Shown here: in pieces, positions 31,641 through 40,143 of the stretch | How the letters are laid out: every line of letters starts with the position of its first letter | Position numbering within the stretch: the stretch's first letter is position 1 | From: Prado023 sp963798745 | GTDB taxonomy: Bacteria; Actinomycetota; Actinomycetes; S36-B12; CAIYMF01 | DNA length: 64,000 bases | Direction of reading: 5' to 3' | Assembly: GCA_963798745.1 (NCBI GenBank) | Contig: CAWCUF010000003.1 | Span: 62,001-126,000 of the forward strand | Notes under the pieces: generated by a model | The model's input: the letters and a program-made list of their open reading frames with translations, nothing else | Database searches by the model: none | What the model was told of the DNA's origin: nothing | Program-made: the position numbers and the translations under genes

Positions 31641-32369
31641 TCACCAGCGCGCGGGGCTCTCCCGAGTGCGGGATGGCAGGTGACCGATCAGGATGTCGGC
31701 GGCCGGGTCGTGCGGCACCCCAGTGGCCTGCGGCGTGCCGCACACGATCGCCACCGCACGCTCCCAGGGCTGATCGGCAGCGAGGAACGGATCCTCCTCG
31801 GCCTGCCACTCGTCCCAGAACGACTCTGCCGCCGGGTCACCCCCGTCGCGCTCGATGCCCCTGCGCCGCGCCTCGGTGGCGTCGGACTGGACCCAGACGG
31901 CGGCGTCGAGGTGGTCGAGCAGGCTGCGCCGGCTGGCGCCGACCCCCTCGAGGACCAGCAGGCCGCTGCCCGCCGGGACGAGGATGGCACCGGGGCGCTC
32001 ACGCGCCTGCCATGCTGGTGGGCGATAGGCGACCGGCTCGCCGCGCAGTGCCGGCGCCAGCACGTGGGTGGCCAGCAGGTCGTCCCACCCGAAGAACGAC
32101 TCCCACCAGGAGATGTCGTCGGTGTGCACGACGGCCGACCCGACCGCGGCGGAGGCGATGCGCGCGGCGATGGTGGACTTGCCGCTGGCCGAGCGGCCGT
32201 CGACCGCGAGCACCGCGGGCCGGCCGCCGGGCCTGGGCAGCGCGGCCAGCACGTCAGCGATGAACGCCGGGACGGCCTGAGCCCGCCACGGCCCGGCCTC
32301 CGGCTCACCAGGCGCGACTCTCACGACCCCGACCCTGGACGGCTCCTGGGCGGGTGCGCGATGCGTCAC
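31641..32369 (-). CDS. Uridine-kinase-like P-loop NTPase
   Basis: The 242-residue protein has a P-loop GRSASGKST (about residues 59-67), a following HTDDISWWESFFGWDD acidic-aromatic segment like the substrate lid of uridine kinases, and LLVLEGVGASRR as a Walker B strand. A late ARRRGIERDGGD resembles the lid arginines. Actinobacterial members of this group are annotated as uridine-kinase-like, with no proven substrate. It is convergent with the MFS gene, and 89 bases separate it from the phosphatase gene downstream on the map. Confidence 0.85.
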   Translation of the reverse strand: MTHRAPAQEPSRVGVVRVAPGEPEAGPWRAQAVPAFIADVLAALPRPGGRPAVLAVDGRSASGKSTIAARIASAAVGSAVVHTDDISWWESFFGWDDLLATHVLAPALRGEPVAYRPPAWQARERPGAILVPAGSGLLVLEGVGASRRSLLDHLDAAVWVQSDATEARRRGIERDGGDPAAESFWDEWQAEEDPFLAADQPWERAVAIVCGTPQATGVPHDPAADILIGHLPSRTRESPARW

Positions 32370-32458
32370 GTGCAGGCGCTGCCCGGACCTGGTCGGCGCC
32401 GGGGGCGGGCGGCGTGCCTCGGTGCCGCAACACTCGGGTCAGCCCGAAGCCGCCGGGC

Positions 32459-33325
32459 TCAGTCACGGTCGGCACCCGCGCTGGCCAGCAGGGCGGCCCA
32501 CTGCGCGGCGAGGTGCGCCGGGGCCAGCCACGTGAGCTCGCCGGAGGGTGGCGCCTCGCCAGGGCCGCCTGCGGTCATCCCCGCCTCCGTGGCCACCAGC
32601 ACGCCGGCGGCCAGGTCCCACGGGTTCAGCCCGCGCTCGTAGTAGCAGTCCACGAGGCCATCGGCGGCCCAGCAGAGGTCCACGGCAGCCGCGCCGGCCC
32701 GGCGGATGTCGCGCACCGCCGGAAGGACGGCCGCCAGGGTCCGAGCCTGTGCGGCCCGGCGCTCGGCCGCGTAGCCGAAGCCGGTGGCCACCAGCGCCTG
32801 CGCCAGCGCGGGCGGTTCGTTGGGGACCACCCGGTGCGCCGCCCCCTGCGCCCAGCGCACCGCACCCTGGCCGCGCACCGCCACGTAGGTCTGGCCGTAC
32901 ACAGGTACCTCGACCACCCCCACCTCGACCCGCCCGTCGACCTCCACGGCGATGCTCACCGCCCATCCGGGCAGGCCGTAGAGGTAGTTGACGGTGCCGT
33001 CGAGTGGGTCGATGATCCAGCGCGCCCCGGAGCTGCCGGGCCGGTCGGCCCCCTCCTCCCCCAGCAGCCCGTCCTCGGGGAACGCCGCCTGGATCGCGGC
33101 GACGATGCTGGCCTCGGCCGCCGTGTCCATCTGGGTCACCACGTCGGTCCGGGTGGACTTCGTGGACACGTCCAACGGCTCGTCGCGCCCGGCCAGGAGC
33201 AGTGCACCGGTCGTGCGAGCAGCGGACCAGGCCACGGCCAGGCGTGGGTGCGTCAGGCCCAACCCGGCGGGCAGCGCGGTGTCGGCTGTGCGCGTCGGGG
33301 CCCCGGCCGACCCGGCGCCGGCCAT
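32459..33325 (-). CDS. Inositol-monophosphatase-family phosphatase
   Basis: The 288-residue enzyme has the metal-binding signatures of the family: GLLGEEGAD, the motif WIIDPLDGTVNYLYG (D-P-L-D-G-T) and the C-terminal GLNPWDLAAGVLVATEAG. Such magnesium-dependent enzymes remove phosphate from inositol phosphates, fructose bisphosphate, histidinol phosphate or PAP, and the exact substrate is not clear. The ATG overlaps the ferrochelatase stop (ATGA), so both are translated from one mRNA, an arrangement common in actinobacteria. Confidence 0.92.
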   Translation of the reverse strand: MAGAGSAGAPTRTADTALPAGLGLTHPRLAVAWSAARTTGALLLAGRDEPLDVSTKSTRTDVVTQMDTAAEASIVAAIQAAFPEDGLLGEEGADRPGSSGARWIIDPLDGTVNYLYGLPGWAVSIAVEVDGRVEVGVVEVPVYGQTYVAVRGQGAVRWAQGAAHRVVPNEPPALAQALVATGFGYAAERRAAQARTLAAVLPAVRDIRRAGAAAVDLCWAADGLVDCYYERGLNPWDLAAGVLVATEAGMTAGGPGEAPPSGELTWLAPAHLAAQWAALLASAGADRD

Positions 33326-34368
33326 CAGTCGGACCCGCAGAGGGCCGGCCGCGGGGCGCGCGGATTCGGGCAGCACCCTGCGGCGCAGGGCACCACCCGG
33401 GGGCCGAGCTCCCCGGTGACTGGCTGCTCGAGCTGGTCCGCGTCCTCCACCCGGTAGCGGGCCTCCTCGAACAGGTCGACCACCATGGCCACGAAGCGTG
33501 GGTCGGTGCCCGGGGTGGCTGCTCGGGCCATCGCCAGGCCGAGCTCCTGGCCATCGGCCGTTGCCACGGTGTCGAGGTCCCAGATGACCTCCATGTGGTC
33601 GCTGATGAACCCGATCGGGACCATCGCCGCGCCCGGCACCCCGGAGTCGGAGAGGGTGGCCAGATGGTCGCTGATGTCCGGTTCCAGCCAGGGGATGTGC
33701 GGCGCACCGGAGCGCGACTGGTAGACGAGGTCCCAGTCGGCGCCGCGCCCCAACCTGTCGGCGATGGTCTGCGCGACGTCGCGGTGCTGGACCACGTAGT
33801 CGCAGCGCGCGGCATCCGCGGTGGGGATCGAGTGGGTGGTGAACACCAGTCGACTGCCGGCAGGCAGTCGCGCCAGGCTCTCGGCGGCCGCGTCGGTGCA
33901 CGACGCCACGAAACCGGGATGGTTGAAGTAGGTGCGCAGCTTGTGCAGCTCGGGGTTCCAGGTCGGGTCCTCGGCGCGGACCTCGGCCAGCGCGTCGTGC
34001 AGGTTCTCCCGGTACTGCCGACAGCCCGAATAGGACGAGTAGGCCGAGGTGAGGAATGCGAACACCCGGGTCGCGCCCAGCGTCCGGGCCGCCCGCAGCG
34101 CATCGACGAGGTACGGGTCCCAGTTGCGGTTGCCCCACAGCACGGGGACCTCAGCACCCCGCTGGGCCAGCTCTTCCTGCACCTGACCGACCAGTTCGCG
34201 GTTGAGCTCGTTGATCGGGGACACGCCGCCGAACCGGCTGTAGTGCGCGCCCACCTCGACCAGCCGCGCACGCGGGATCCCCCGACCCCGGGTGACGTTC
34301 TCGAGGAAGGGCACCACGTCGTCGGGCCCCTCCGGACCGCCGAAGGACACGATCAGCAGGACATCCAT
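33325..34368 (-). CDS. hemH: Coproporphyrin/protoporphyrin ferrochelatase
   Basis: The 347-residue enzyme inserts Fe2+ into a porphyrin in haem synthesis. In actinobacteria this is usually coproporphyrin III (CpfC). Visible features are the start LLIVSFGGPEGPDDVVPFL, the metal-ligand motif THSIP, YQSRSGAP and the second-site segment PIGFISDHMEVIWDLD with a conserved Glu. The C-terminus CAAGCCPNPRAPRPALCG has four cysteines, the pattern linked to a [2Fe-2S] cluster in actinobacterial enzymes. It starts at ATG 34368, facing sepH divergently, and is followed by an overlapping phosphatase gene. Confidence 0.95.
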   Translation of the reverse strand: MDVLLIVSFGGPEGPDDVVPFLENVTRGRGIPRARLVEVGAHYSRFGGVSPINELNRELVGQVQEELAQRGAEVPVLWGNRNWDPYLVDALRAARTLGATRVFAFLTSAYSSYSGCRQYRENLHDALAEVRAEDPTWNPELHKLRTYFNHPGFVASCTDAAAESLARLPAGSRLVFTTHSIPTADAARCDYVVQHRDVAQTIADRLGRGADWDLVYQSRSGAPHIPWLEPDISDHLATLSDSGVPGAAMVPIGFISDHMEVIWDLDTVATADGQELGLAMARAATPGTDPRFVAMVVDLFEEARYRVEDADQLEQPVTGELGPRVVPCAAGCCPNPRAPRPALCGSD

Positions 34369-34468
34369 GCCCCGATCCTTGCCGACATCGCCCCGGGCAG
34401 CCACGGGAGGGCCCCCTCGTGGGGCACAATATGGCCGACTACCGGCCCGGTGGCACGAAGGAGTGTGC

Positions 34469-35521
34469 ATGCGCGAGTTGAGGTTCGACGGACTGTCCCC
34501 GGACGGCAGCCGGCTGGTCCTGGCCGGCAACGACGGCCAGAAGTGGTCAGTGGTCATCGACGAGCGCATCGAGGCAGCGGTCCGGCGCGACCGGGCCCGG
34601 ATCGCCCAGGTCGAGATCGAGCAGGCCGGCCAGCTGCGCCCGCGCGAGATCCAGGCCCGGATCCGCGCCGGGGCCACCGCCGAGGACGTGGCCGCATCCA
34701 GCGGGTTGTCACTGGAGCACGTCAGGCGCTTCGAGGGCCCGGTCCTCACCGAGCGGCACTGGGTCGCCCAGCAGGCCCACCGCACGGAGGTGCGTCGGCC
34801 TGGAGGCGACATCGCGCTGAGCGACCTGGTTGCTGAGCGCGCGGAGTCCGCGGGCGTCAACCCGGCCGACATCCACTGGGACGCCTGGCGTCGCGACGAC
34901 GGCATCTGGGTGGTGATCGCCACCTTCCCCATCGAGCCGAACACGCACGTGGCGACCTGGACCTACGACAGCGGCAGCCGCACCATGACCGTGGTGGACG
35001 ACAACGCGCGCTCACTGTCAGCCATCGATCCCGAGACGCCCCTGCAGCTGGCTGCCTTCCGGGCGCCGTTGGCCTCGGTCGCCGCCTCCGAGTCGGAGGG
35101 CTCCGACGGGCTGGTGGACCCGCCGGCGATCATCCGGGCGTTGCGCAGTTGGCGCGACGACACGAGCGGAGCCGACGGCGAACTCGGCGACTCGGCGGCC
35201 GACGTGCCGGCGGAGCACTCCGAGGACCAGGACCAGGCGCTGGATTCGGACGCCGAGCTGGCCCAGGACCTCGAGGAATGGGTCAGCGAGGCCGACTCGG
35301 TCGACCTCGAGGAGGCCGAGTCCGCGGCCGACGAGCCGGACGATCAGGCCCAGGGCCCGGACGCAGAGGACTCCGATCGGGGGGTCGGCCCCACCGTCGA
35401 CGCCGAGGACGTGCCCCTGTTCGACGCCGGTCCGACCCCCGCGCCGCAACGACCCGGCAGTCGGCCGAGCATCCCGAGCTTCGACGACATCCTGTTCGGG
35501 CCAGGACCCAACGCCCAGTAG
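34469..35521 (+). CDS. sepH: Septation regulator SepH
   Basis: The 350-residue protein matches SepH (DUF3071): start MRELRFDGLSPDGSRLVLAG, then the conserved helix-turn-helix region LRPREIQARIRAGATAEDVA and FEGPVLTERHWVAQQAHR. A long acidic low-complexity linker rich in Asp, Glu and Ala follows, and the C-terminal peptide SIPSFDDILFGPG. SepH helps assemble FtsZ at the septum in Streptomyces and Mycobacterium. The linker here is about 150 residues. ATG at 34469 follows GAAGGAG. Divergent from hemH. Confidence 0.95.
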   Translation: MRELRFDGLSPDGSRLVLAGNDGQKWSVVIDERIEAAVRRDRARIAQVEIEQAGQLRPREIQARIRAGATAEDVAASSGLSLEHVRRFEGPVLTERHWVAQQAHRTEVRRPGGDIALSDLVAERAESAGVNPADIHWDAWRRDDGIWVVIATFPIEPNTHVATWTYDSGSRTMTVVDDNARSLSAIDPETPLQLAAFRAPLASVAASESEGSDGLVDPPAIIRALRSWRDDTSGADGELGDSAADVPAEHSEDQDQALDSDAELAQDLEEWVSEADSVDLEEAESAADEPDDQAQGPDAEDSDRGVGPTVDAEDVPLFDAGPTPAPQRPGSRPSIPSFDDILFGPGPNAQ

Positions 35522-35573
35522 GGACCTCGACGCAGGAGGGCTCTCGGACCCAGACGGGCTCACCAGGGCCGGC

Positions 35574-36710
35574 TCACCCCGTGCGGCTGCCGCCGGCCAG
35601 GCGCAGCGGCACCAGCACCTCGGCGTCGGTCAGCGCGCCGTGCTGGCCGCGCAGCCCCGACACGATCCGATCGATCCGTTCGGAGACCAGCGCCCAGTCG
35701 TCGGCGGCGATGGCCACCACATCGCCGATCCGGTCGGCGTACCAGTCGTCGACCGGCCCGAGGAGGGACGCCACCTGGGCACGGGTTCGCACCAGCGCCC
35801 GGTCACCGAGCTCCTCGGTCCAGGTCCGGTGCACCGCGGCGGCCGCCCCGGGCTCGGCGTACACGTGCCGGACCCGCGGCTCGCCCAGGATCGTCTGCAC
35901 CCCTCGGCGCAGGGCGGGCCGTGACTCGAGGTCCAGCCGGCGATCATCGGGCACATCGACCATCCCATGGTCGGCGGTCACCAGCAGCACCACCTCGGGC
36001 CCGGTGAGCGCCCGAAGCCCGGCCACCAGTCGGTCGACCCGACCCAGCTCCGCCCGGTAGGCGCCGGAGTTCACGCCATGCACGTGCGCGGCCTTGTCGA
36101 CATCGGGCCAGTACACGTAGGTCAGGCTCGATCGCGCGCCGGCGCGGGCTCGGGCCAGGGCCGCGGCGCTCACCTGCAGCCGCGCGGGCAGCGTGTCGGC
36201 GCCCGGATACTCACTGCCGCGCAGGGCCGCCCGGGTCAGCCCACTGGTGCGCAACGCGGTCGGGGCCGCCGTCGTGACCAGCACGCCCGCGGCGGCGGCA
36301 CGCTCGAGCACCGTGGGATCGGGCTGGGTGGCGATCGGGTTGGGCACCTCCGCCCAGGACAGCGGGGCCAATGTGGAGCCGTCGTCCAGACGGAAGGAGC
36401 TGCCCACGATCCCGTGCATGCCCGGCGGCAACCCGGTGCCCAGGCTCGTCAACGACACGCAGGTCGTCGAGGGGAACGGCGCGCCCAGCGGGCTGAGGTC
36501 GGTCAGGGCGGCAAGCTCGGGGAGCAGGCCGGCGTGCGCGCGCAGTTGCAGGTCGCCCAGACCATCGACCAGCAGGACGATCACGTGCCGCGGCGCGGGA
36601 CCCTCGCCAGCCATCCGCGCCGCCAGCCCGGCGCCCTGCTCGGCGAAGCCGGGCACCCCGAGCAGGTGGGCCGCCGCGGGCAGCAGCTCGCTCAGCGGCC
36701 GGGGGGTCAC
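35574..36710 (-). CDS. Alkaline-phosphatase-superfamily phosphodiesterase/nucleotide pyrophosphatase
   Basis: The 378-residue protein has the metal sites of the family: VIVLLVDGLGD (first Asp), the nucleophile threonine in PFPSTTCVSLTSLGTGL, HGIVGSSF, YVYWPDVDKAAHVHG and LVTADHGMVDVP near the C-terminus. It lacks a signal peptide and is thus probably cytoplasmic. Such enzymes hydrolyse phosphodiesters or nucleotide pyrophosphates. The substrate is not known. The GTG/ATG start overlaps the DUF5998 stop by four bases. Confidence 0.88.
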   Translation of the reverse strand: MTPRPLSELLPAAAHLLGVPGFAEQGAGLAARMAGEGPAPRHVIVLLVDGLGDLQLRAHAGLLPELAALTDLSPLGAPFPSTTCVSLTSLGTGLPPGMHGIVGSSFRLDDGSTLAPLSWAEVPNPIATQPDPTVLERAAAAGVLVTTAAPTALRTSGLTRAALRGSEYPGADTLPARLQVSAAALARARAGARSSLTYVYWPDVDKAAHVHGVNSGAYRAELGRVDRLVAGLRALTGPEVVLLVTADHGMVDVPDDRRLDLESRPALRRGVQTILGEPRVRHVYAEPGAAAAVHRTWTEELGDRALVRTRAQVASLLGPVDDWYADRIGDVVAIAADDWALVSERIDRIVSGLRGQHGALTDAEVLVPLRLAGGSRTG

Positions 36711-37282
36711 CGGTCGTTCTGGCGGATGGCCGCCGACAGGGCCGCGGCGAACTCCAGCGTGCGCTCGACTGCGGCAGATCCGTCACCGGCCTCCGAGACC
36801 CGCACGGAGAAGTCGTCGTTGGCCACCGCCCCGGTGAACCCGTGATCTGCGGTGCACTCCGGGTCCGGGCAGGACGCCGGCTCGAGGTCCAGGCGCGAGA
36901 CCGCGCCCCAGCCGATCGTGAGCATCACCTCACGGGCGGTGCCGCCGGGCGTGTGCAGGGCCGGGTTGCCCACGATCCGGTTGACCACCACCGAGCGCAC
37001 ATCGCGCAGCCGGACGGCTTCGGAGTTGGCCGAGGCGTAGGGCACCGGGGCGGTCTCGTCGGGCGGGAAGTCGTCGATGTGCAGCACCAGGAGCCGGGTG
37101 GGGGTGAGCAGCAGCAGGGAGATGTGCCGGCGCAGCTCCTCACGGTCGAACGTCGCCTCGTGCTGGATGACGTAGCTGATGGGCTCCTCGCCGGCCAGCG
37201 CCGTGGCCATCGTGTCGGCCACCAGCTCCGGGTAGTAGCCGGAGGCGGCGATCTCGGAGCGCAGCTGGGACTTGGGGTTCAC
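36707..37282 (-). CDS. DUF5998 protein
   Basis: The 191-residue protein matches the actinobacterial DUF5998 family: YYPELVADTMATALAGEEP, HEATFDREELRRHISLLLLT and the C-terminal CPDPECTADHGFTG with two cysteines and a histidine that might bind metal. The function is unknown. It lies between the Pat-like fusion (22 bases upstream) and the phosphodiesterase (4-base overlap), so all three are probably one operon. Confidence 0.9.
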   Translation of the reverse strand: MNPKSQLRSEIAASGYYPELVADTMATALAGEEPISYVIQHEATFDREELRRHISLLLLTPTRLLVLHIDDFPPDETAPVPYASANSEAVRLRDVRSVVVNRIVGNPALHTPGGTAREVMLTIGWGAVSRLDLEPASCPDPECTADHGFTGAVANDDFSVRVSEAGDGSAAVERTLEFAAALSAAIRQNDR

Positions 37283-37303
37283 CGGGGAATCCTCCCACGT
37301 CGC

Positions 37304-40057
37304 TCACGCATCGAGCAGCCTGCGCACACCCACGTCCACCCGCGAGGAGTGCATCCGGATCCGTCCGGACGCGCCGAGGACCGGCGCGCCGGAGCCGGAG
37401 ACCACGATCGGATTGAGGTCCAGGGAGGCCAGCGCGGGCATCTCGTCGACCAGCAGGCCGAGCCGGGCGATGATGCGGCACAGCGCCTCGGTGTCCACCG
37501 GATCGGCTCCCTTGTAGCCGCGCAACAGGGGCGCGGCCTTGGGTGCGGCGACCAGCCGGCGTGCCTCGGCCATGCTGACCGGCGGGATCCGGTAGGCGAC
37601 GTCGCCGAGCAGCTCCGAGGCCACTCCCCCGACCCCGAAGTGCACGACGGGCCCGAACAACGGATCGTCGACCGCGCCGACGACGGTCGCCACCCCCGCG
37701 GGGGCCATCGACTGCACGACCAGCCGCTGACCGGCCATCTCGTCGAGCTGGGCCACCATCGACAGGTACGCCGAGCGCACGCCGCGCGCCGACTCGAGGT
37801 TGAGCCGCACGCTGCCCAGGTCCGCCCGGTGCGCCAACCACGGAGCCGTCGTCTTGAGGACCACGGGGAAGCCGAGCTCCTCAGCGGCGGCCACGGCCTC
37901 CTCCTCGGAGCGGACCCGCGCCGAGGGCCACACCGCGATCCCGTAGCAGGCCAGCAGCTCGGCCACCTGGTCCGCGGACAGGTCGACCTCGGGCACGGTG
38001 GTCTCCGGTGTGCCGGGGTACTCGGACTCGATCTCGGCCATCGCCACGGTCGTGTCGGCCTGCGACTCGTCCAACCAGCGTGTGATCAGCGCCAGGGCCC
38101 GCTCGGGATCGACGTCGGAGAACTCCGGGACGTCGATCTCCTCGGCGTCGCGCCAGCGTGCGTAGCCGCGCACCAGCGCCAGGGCGTGCACGGCGTCCTC
38201 GACGTTGGAGAACGTGGGCACCGAGCCGTGCTCAGGGCGCCGGTCGGCACCCACCACGGCCAGCAGTCCCATCCCGGCGGGGAGCAGGCCGGTTCCGTCC
38301 GCCGCCGGCATGACCGCGATGACCGGCTTGGTCGAGTCCACGCTGGCCGCGGTGATCGCCTCATGCACATCGGTCTGGTCGGTGCCGACGCTGGGGATGT
38401 GCACGAACACGACGCTGTCGCAGCCGGCATGCTCGGTCGCGCTGCGCAGCGCCGCGCCGATCTCCTCGGCGCTGGCCGACTGGGCCAGGCTCGGTTGCCC
38501 GTAGGCCACGGTCATCCGCGAGGACTCCACCGCGTCGGCCGCCAGGATCTCCAGCGCCTGGGAGGTGCCGAGCACCGCCACCCGATCCCCGCGCGGCAGC
38601 GGCTGGTAGGCCAGCACGGCACCGACGTCGAACAGCTCGTTCAGCGACGACGTCTGGATCACGCCACTCTGCTCGAACACGGCGTCCACGGCACCGGTCG
38701 GCAGGGTCGAGCGGCGCACCTGGTGGCCCAGCGGGAGCGTCTGGCTGTAGCGCCCGCTGCGGACGGCCACGACCGGCTTGCTGCGGCTCAGGCGTCGGCT
38801 GATCCGGGTGAACTTGCGCGGATTGCCGATGCTCTCCAGGTACAGCAGGATCAGGCTGGTCGACGGGTCGGACTCCCAGTACTGCAGCAGGTCGTTGGCC
38901 GACACATCGGCGCGGTTGCCGGCCGAGATGAAACTGCTCAGGCCCAGGCCGCGCCGGGCGACGGTCTCCAGAACGGTCACCCCGAGGGCCCCGGACTGGC
39001 AGAACAGGCCCACCCGGCCACGACCGGGCACCAGCGGCGAGAGGCTGGCATTCAGGCTGATCCGGGGGTCGGTGTTGATCACGCCCAGGCAGTTGGGGCC
39101 CACCACCCGCATGCCCGACTCCCGGGCGGTCCGCACCAGCTTGCGCTGCCGGGCCCGGCCCGCGTCGGTGGCCGTGTCGGCGAAACCCGCCGAGACCACG
39201 ATCAGGCCGATGACCCCGGCCGCGGCGCACTGGTCGACGACCTCGAGGACCGACTCAGCGGGCACCGCGACCACCGCGAGGTCGACCGGCTGGGGGATGT
39301 CGGTGATCTTGGGGTAGGCCGGCACCCGCAGGATCGAGTCCGCCTCGGGATGGATCGCGTACAGCGGCCCGTGCGAACCGTAGTCGCGCAGATGCCGCAG
39401 CAGTTCGTGGCCCACCCGGCCGGGGGTGCGCGACGCGCCGATGACCGCCACCCCGACGGGGTTGAGCAGCCGCTCGACCGAGATGGCCTCGCTGCGCTGC
39501 TCGCGAGCGGCGCGCACGCTGAGCACCTCGTCGGTCTGCTCCAGGTCGAAGGTCAGGTGGAAGACACCGTCGTCCATCCGTTGGCTGACGACGTATCCGG
39601 CCTCGCGGAAGGTGGCCATCATCCTGCGGTTGTTCGGCAGCACCTCGGCGACGAACCGGCGCAGGCCCACCTCCCAGGCCGCGGCGGCCAGGTGCTCGAG
39701 CATGACCGCCCCCAGTCCGCGGCTCTGGTGGTCATCGCGCACGACGAACGCGACCTCGGCATCGCGAGGGTTGATCCGGTCGTAGCGGGCGACCGCGATC
39801 AGCTCCCCGCCCTCGGTGGCCACCAGCGCCACCCGGTCCCTGTGATCGACGGTGGTGAAGCGGGCGAGGTCGCGCTCGGACAGTTCGGGGTAGGGGGCGA
39901 AGAACCGGAAGTAGATGGTCTCGGCCGACAACCGCGAGTGGAACGTGGCCAGCCGCGCGTTGTCGTCAGGACGGATGGGGCGCAGGTGGCAGGTGCGGCC
40001 ATCGCGGAGCACGACGTCGGCCTCCCAATGGGCCGGGTACTCAGGTGCCACTCGCAC
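37304..40057 (-). CDS. GNAT acetyltransferase fused to ADP-forming acyl-CoA ligase (Pat-like)
   Basis: The 917-residue protein has an N-terminal GNAT domain (residues about 15-175; HLRPIRPDDNARLATFHSRL, DHQSRGLGAVMLEHLA), then a CoA-binding and succinyl-CoA-ligase-like region (about 205-480; VAVIGASRTPGRVGHELLR, VGPNCLGVINTD, GLFCQSGALGVTVLE), and a C-terminal ATP-grasp domain (about 690-917; GFPVVLKTTAPWLAHRADLG, VHFGVGGVASELLGD). In related protein acetyltransferases the ligase part is catalytically dead and regulatory and the GNAT part acetylates lysines of acyl-CoA synthetases. Here the GNAT is first, unlike Salmonella Pat. Start is GTG 40057. It is divergent from parC. Confidence 0.88.
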   Translation of the reverse strand: MRVAPEYPAHWEADVVLRDGRTCHLRPIRPDDNARLATFHSRLSAETIYFRFFAPYPELSERDLARFTTVDHRDRVALVATEGGELIAVARYDRINPRDAEVAFVVRDDHQSRGLGAVMLEHLAAAAWEVGLRRFVAEVLPNNRRMMATFREAGYVVSQRMDDGVFHLTFDLEQTDEVLSVRAAREQRSEAISVERLLNPVGVAVIGASRTPGRVGHELLRHLRDYGSHGPLYAIHPEADSILRVPAYPKITDIPQPVDLAVVAVPAESVLEVVDQCAAAGVIGLIVVSAGFADTATDAGRARQRKLVRTARESGMRVVGPNCLGVINTDPRISLNASLSPLVPGRGRVGLFCQSGALGVTVLETVARRGLGLSSFISAGNRADVSANDLLQYWESDPSTSLILLYLESIGNPRKFTRISRRLSRSKPVVAVRSGRYSQTLPLGHQVRRSTLPTGAVDAVFEQSGVIQTSSLNELFDVGAVLAYQPLPRGDRVAVLGTSQALEILAADAVESSRMTVAYGQPSLAQSASAEEIGAALRSATEHAGCDSVVFVHIPSVGTDQTDVHEAITAASVDSTKPVIAVMPAADGTGLLPAGMGLLAVVGADRRPEHGSVPTFSNVEDAVHALALVRGYARWRDAEEIDVPEFSDVDPERALALITRWLDESQADTTVAMAEIESEYPGTPETTVPEVDLSADQVAELLACYGIAVWPSARVRSEEEAVAAAEELGFPVVLKTTAPWLAHRADLGSVRLNLESARGVRSAYLSMVAQLDEMAGQRLVVQSMAPAGVATVVGAVDDPLFGPVVHFGVGGVASELLGDVAYRIPPVSMAEARRLVAAPKAAPLLRGYKGADPVDTEALCRIIARLGLLVDEMPALASLDLNPIVVSGSGAPVLGASGRIRMHSSRVDVGVRRLLDA

Positions 40058-40143
40058 AGCCTAGGTGGCGCCCGGCACGTCGGTCGACCCGGTTGGGGCG
40101 CCCGTCGGTGACAATGTCACCCTGCCGCGCACTGAGGAGCACC

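Noticed and set aside
36842..40111. Plus-strand open frame of 1089 residues
   Set aside because: It is antisense to the DUF5998 and Pat-like genes, which carry clear domains. Composition (His, Arg, Gly, Gln) is that of an antisense frame.
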